DNA from: Methylococcaceae bacterium
GTDB taxonomy: Bacteria; Pseudomonadota; Gammaproteobacteria; Methylococcales; Methylococcaceae
Assembly (NCBI GenBank): GCA_012026715.1
Contig: VEPB01000192.1
Span: 1-7,839 of the forward strand
DNA: 7,839 nt
Direction of reading: 5' to 3'
Each line of letters starts with the position of its first letter. Position 1 is the first letter of the stretch. The translations under genes were made by a program, and so were the position numbers. Shown here one piece after another: positions 5,123 through 7,839 of the stretch. The notes under the pieces are model-generated. The model worked only from the letters and a program-made list of their open reading frames with translations, was not told the DNA's origin and ran no database searches.

Positions 5123-7839
5123 ATGGCGCCGATGACGAATCAGATGGCCGGGCTGATCCGGCCCCTAAGAAACCTCCTCGAGCCTCTGCTGGATCGAACC
5201 TCCAGCCTGGAGTCGCTGGAGCATCTGTTCTACCGCTATGGCTGGCGTATCTCGCTCGAGGTCGCGACGTTCGAGACGATTTCAGCCGGATTGCAGGCGA
5301 AAACCGCACTCGAGGCATTGCTTGCGGTCATCGAACCGCTGCAGCAGAAGCTCGACGGCAATACGGGCCTGAGTTCGGGCGACGTCGCGGACCTGGCGCG
5401 CGCGCTCGATGCGGTAGTCACGGCGATCAGCCACTTCCGTATCGCGACGACGGACGTCTTGCCGCCTCCCCTCAACGACGACGGGTTTTGGCAGAACATC
5501 GCTGAGCAGATCTTCGACGATTTGCTCGAACAATACCTGCGCAGCTACCACCCCGCCTACTACCTCGTCCTGCACGCATCGGGTGTGATCGACTACCGCC
5601 CGAGTCTGCCAGAAGGTCCTTTCAGATGCCCGTACACACGGGTCATTTTCGACTGGCGGCAAATCGGCAAGCTGATCGAGAATCCTGCGGCTGCACTGAA
5701 AAAAACCTATCAGTGGGGCCTGCCGGATCAGCGGTTCGATCACGCGCGCTTCATCGACGTGCTGGAGCGCGTGCTCCGCGCGGCGCACCTATCGATCGAT
5801 CGTCGACTGCCTGGGCTAGATCCTGCGTCGCTGCCCGCGAACTCACCGTATCGCATCGATGCAAGTGCTGACGCATTGAAGGCAACACTGATATCAGGCG
5901 TACTCGCCAAGGATCGAGCCATGTTCGAGCTCGGGTTGCGGATCCTGGTCGCAGCGAAAGCCAACGAACCGTTCGCCTCCGGGCTGATCCTCCATCCCGT
6001 TGCCCGCGGGGCCGCCGAGGGCAGCCTTCCGTTCGGCAACCTCGCCTTGAAATGGAAGGCGGTGCTGAACGCTGGCGAAGTGCTCGGGGTGGCCGTGTTC
6101 CCCGACACGATTGCTCTCGCCGGCGGGCAAGCGGTGCTCGGCACCTCCATCGAACTGGTCGACGCCCGACCGGAGCCATCGTATGTGTTCGGCACGCCGC
6201 ATACGTCTCGGCTGGAGGTCAACAATCCGTCGATACGGCTGTCGATCGAAGGCGAAGCCGAAAATCCCGAAGTCCGATTGCGCGTCGGCTCCAATGCGCC
6301 TGCCGGAAAACCCGGTGCGCGTTTTATCGTCCCGATGGACGCCGCCGACAGCGTCGTCAAGGAAACCGTTCGGAAAAACACCTTGGAGCTTTCCTTCTCA
6401 CCGGAAATGATCTGGTCGAGCCGCTCCGGATTGACGTTCAACGGAAAAACGAGCCTTGACGTCGATATTCCGATTCGCTCGTCGTTCGGTGGCGGCCAGA
6501 TTCACGACCTCAAGTTCAAGCTCGGGCGCGCCGGTGCGAGCGCGAGTGACTATCCCGCTTTCGAGTTGGAAGCCTCAACGGCCCTTGACGTTCAGCTCGG
6601 CCCGGCACTAGCGGTGATCGATCGCATCGGTCTACTCATCGGGCTCGATTTCGCTACCGAAAATAAGAACCTCGGCTTCGTCGATCTCTCCTTCGGCTTC
6701 AAACCCCCAACCGGCCTGGGCCTGTCGATCCAGGCCCCCACCGTCACCGGCGGCGGTTTCCTGGCGTTCGATCCGGCCAAGCAGGAATACGCCGGCATGC
6801 TCCAGCTGGAGATCGCCGGGACGATTTCCGTGAAGGCCTTCGGCCTGCTCCCCACCCGCATGCCAGACGGCAGGTCCGGCTATTCCCTGGCGATCCTCAT
6901 CGCCGCGGAAGGTTTCGCCCCCATCCAGCTGGGTTTCGGCTTCACCCTCACCGGCATCGGCGGTTTGCTGGGCATCCACCGGACCGTGGCGGTGGACGTC
7001 CTGCGTGGCGGCATCCGTTCCGGCACCCTGGGCTCGCTGCTGTTCCCCGCCGACCCCATCCGCAACGCCCCCCAGATCGTCAGCGATCTGCGGGCGGTGT
7101 TCCCGACCGCCCGCAATCGCCATGTGTTCGGGCCCATGGCCAAGATCGAGTGGGGCACGCCTACCCTGTTGACCCTACAGCTGGCGCTGATCCTGGAACT
7201 GCCGGAGCCGGTGCGGCTGATCGTGCTGGGGCGGCTTTTGGCCGATCTGCCCAGCGCCGACCATGCCCTGGTGCGACTGCGCATGGATGCGGTGGGGCTG
7301 ATCGATTTCAACCGGGAAGAGATCAGCTTGGATGCCACCCTGTACGATTCCAGGATTCTGGAATTCGCGTTGAGCGGCGACATGGCGCTGCGCGCCAACT
7401 GGGGCGCCCAGCCGGATTTCGTGCTGGCGGTGGGCGGCTGCAACCCGCGCTATCCGGTTCCGGCGAACTTTCCCCCGCTGCGCCGCCTGACCCTCAGCCT
7501 GGGCGAGGGCGACAACCCCCGCCTGCGGTTCGAGTCCTACCTGGCGATCACGTCCAACACCGTGCAATTCGGCGGCCGGCTGGACTTTGCCTATTCCGCC
7601 TCCGGCTTCACCCTGGTGGGCTTTTTGGGCGCCGACGCGCTGTTCCAGTTCGAACCTTTCGCCTTCGTGGTCGACATCGGCGCCATGGTGGCGCTCAAGC
7701 GCGGCAGCTCCACCCTGATGAGCGTGGGCCTGGACATGAGCCTGGCCGGCCCCACCCCCTGGCATGCCTGGGGCAAGGCCAAGTTCAAGATCCTGTTCTT
7801 CACCGTCAAGATCGGTTTCGACCACCGCTTCGGCCACGA
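5123..7839 (+). CDS. DUF6603-family protein, 3' end beyond the window
   Basis: The frame is open from ATG 5123 through the last base, giving 905 complete codons and no stop. ATGs at 5132 and 5144 are weaker alternatives. Residues 1-140 are mainly helical. Residues 140-220 form a distinct aromatic-rich segment (AYYLVLHASG, FDWRQIGKL). Residues 280-480 look beta-rich. From about 485 the sequence matches what I remember of DUF6603: GPALAVIDRIGL, then FKPPTGLGLSI (526-536), GGGFLAFDP (543-551), GFGFTLTGIGGLLGIHR (604-620), LLFPADPIRNAP (639-650) and PTPWHAWGKAKF (877-888). The function of this family is unknown. The many short amphipathic Gly-containing strands suggest a large beta structure. No signal peptide is visible. 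Codon choice changes near 6700-6715: by hand count threonine shifts from about 14 ACG/7 ACC to 3 ACG/18 ACC, and leucine from a CTC/CTG mix to almost all CTG. This points to a mosaic origin. It is the likely operon partner of the peptidase-like protein upstream. Confidence 0.88.
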   Translation, partial: MAPMTNQMAGLIRPLRNLLEPLLDRTSSLESLEHLFYRYGWRISLEVATFETISAGLQAKTALEALLAVIEPLQQKLDGNTGLSSGDVADLARALDAVVTAISHFRIATTDVLPPPLNDDGFWQNIAEQIFDDLLEQYLRSYHPAYYLVLHASGVIDYRPSLPEGPFRCPYTRVIFDWRQIGKLIENPAAALKKTYQWGLPDQRFDHARFIDVLERVLRAAHLSIDRRLPGLDPASLPANSPYRIDASADALKATLISGVLAKDRAMFELGLRILVAAKANEPFASGLILHPVARGAAEGSLPFGNLALKWKAVLNAGEVLGVAVFPDTIALAGGQAVLGTSIELVDARPEPSYVFGTPHTSRLEVNNPSIRLSIEGEAENPEVRLRVGSNAPAGKPGARFIVPMDAADSVVKETVRKNTLELSFSPEMIWSSRSGLTFNGKTSLDVDIPIRSSFGGGQIHDLKFKLGRAGASASDYPAFELEASTALDVQLGPALAVIDRIGLLIGLDFATENKNLGFVDLSFGFKPPTGLGLSIQAPTVTGGGFLAFDPAKQEYAGMLQLEIAGTISVKAFGLLPTRMPDGRSGYSLAILIAAEGFAPIQLGFGFTLTGIGGLLGIHRTVAVDVLRGGIRSGTLGSLLFPADPIRNAPQIVSDLRAVFPTARNRHVFGPMAKIEWGTPTLLTLQLALILELPEPVRLIVLGRLLADLPSADHALVRLRMDAVGLIDFNREEISLDATLYDSRILEFALSGDMALRANWGAQPDFVLAVGGCNPRYPVPANFPPLRRLTLSLGEGDNPRLRFESYLAITSNTVQFGGRLDFAYSASGFTLVGFLGADALFQFEPFAFVVDIGAMVALKRGSSTLMSVGLDMSLAGPTPWHAWGKAKFKILFFTVKIGFDHRFGH

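Noticed and set aside
4081..5124. Long minus-strand frame of 347 codons
   Set aside because: It lies entirely opposite the 941-residue gene. Its Asp/Val/Leu/Arg-rich, motif-free product is typical of an antisense shadow in GC-rich coding DNA.
7175..7837. Minus-strand frame of 220 codons at the right edge
   Set aside because: It is opposite the conserved DUF6603 coding sequence. The Gln/His/Ala-rich product is a shadow.

Overview
The window is GC-rich DNA with dense Shine-Dalgarno-led genes, most consistent with a proteobacterium. An ATTCCGGCA…TGCCGGAATGACG inverted repeat at 212-269 resembles dispersed intergenic repeats often seen in gammaproteobacteria. A methanotroph-like gammaproteobacterium is only a guess. 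Nothing in the window fixes the species. I saw no tRNA, rRNA, CRISPR array, transposase or phage structural gene.

Left third (1-2289). This part is sparsely coding and less GC-rich. It holds a cluster of small hairpins (143-269), a minus-strand hypothetical gene (276-653), a doubtful plus-strand reading frame (737-1330) and a second group of hairpins (1349-1465). It then holds a convincing small gene for a probably exported two-cysteine protein (1528-1998), with a strong ribosome binding site. A 291-base gap without a credible gene follows, carrying two more short hairpins.

Right two thirds (2290-7839). Two large genes lie head to tail in an apparent operon, 7 bases apart. The first encodes a 941-residue protein that I cannot assign to a named family. 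Its N-terminal domain shows a strand-His-Gly and strand-x-Cys arrangement like the catalytic dyad of clan CD (caspase/gingipain-like) cysteine peptidases. The second starts at 5123 and stays open to the window edge (905 codons seen). Its C-terminal half matches what I know of the DUF6603 family, large beta-rich proteins of unknown function.

Inferred working model: the two large proteins act together, with a peptidase-like or processing module preceding a large repetitive beta-structured partner. Neither has a signal peptide or transmembrane helix, so they act in the cytoplasm or leave the cell by a route not encoded here. Synonymous codon choice changes sharply inside the second gene at about 6700-6715, at a conserved family motif. 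This suggests a mosaic gene joining a divergent 5' part to a conserved DUF6603 3' part.
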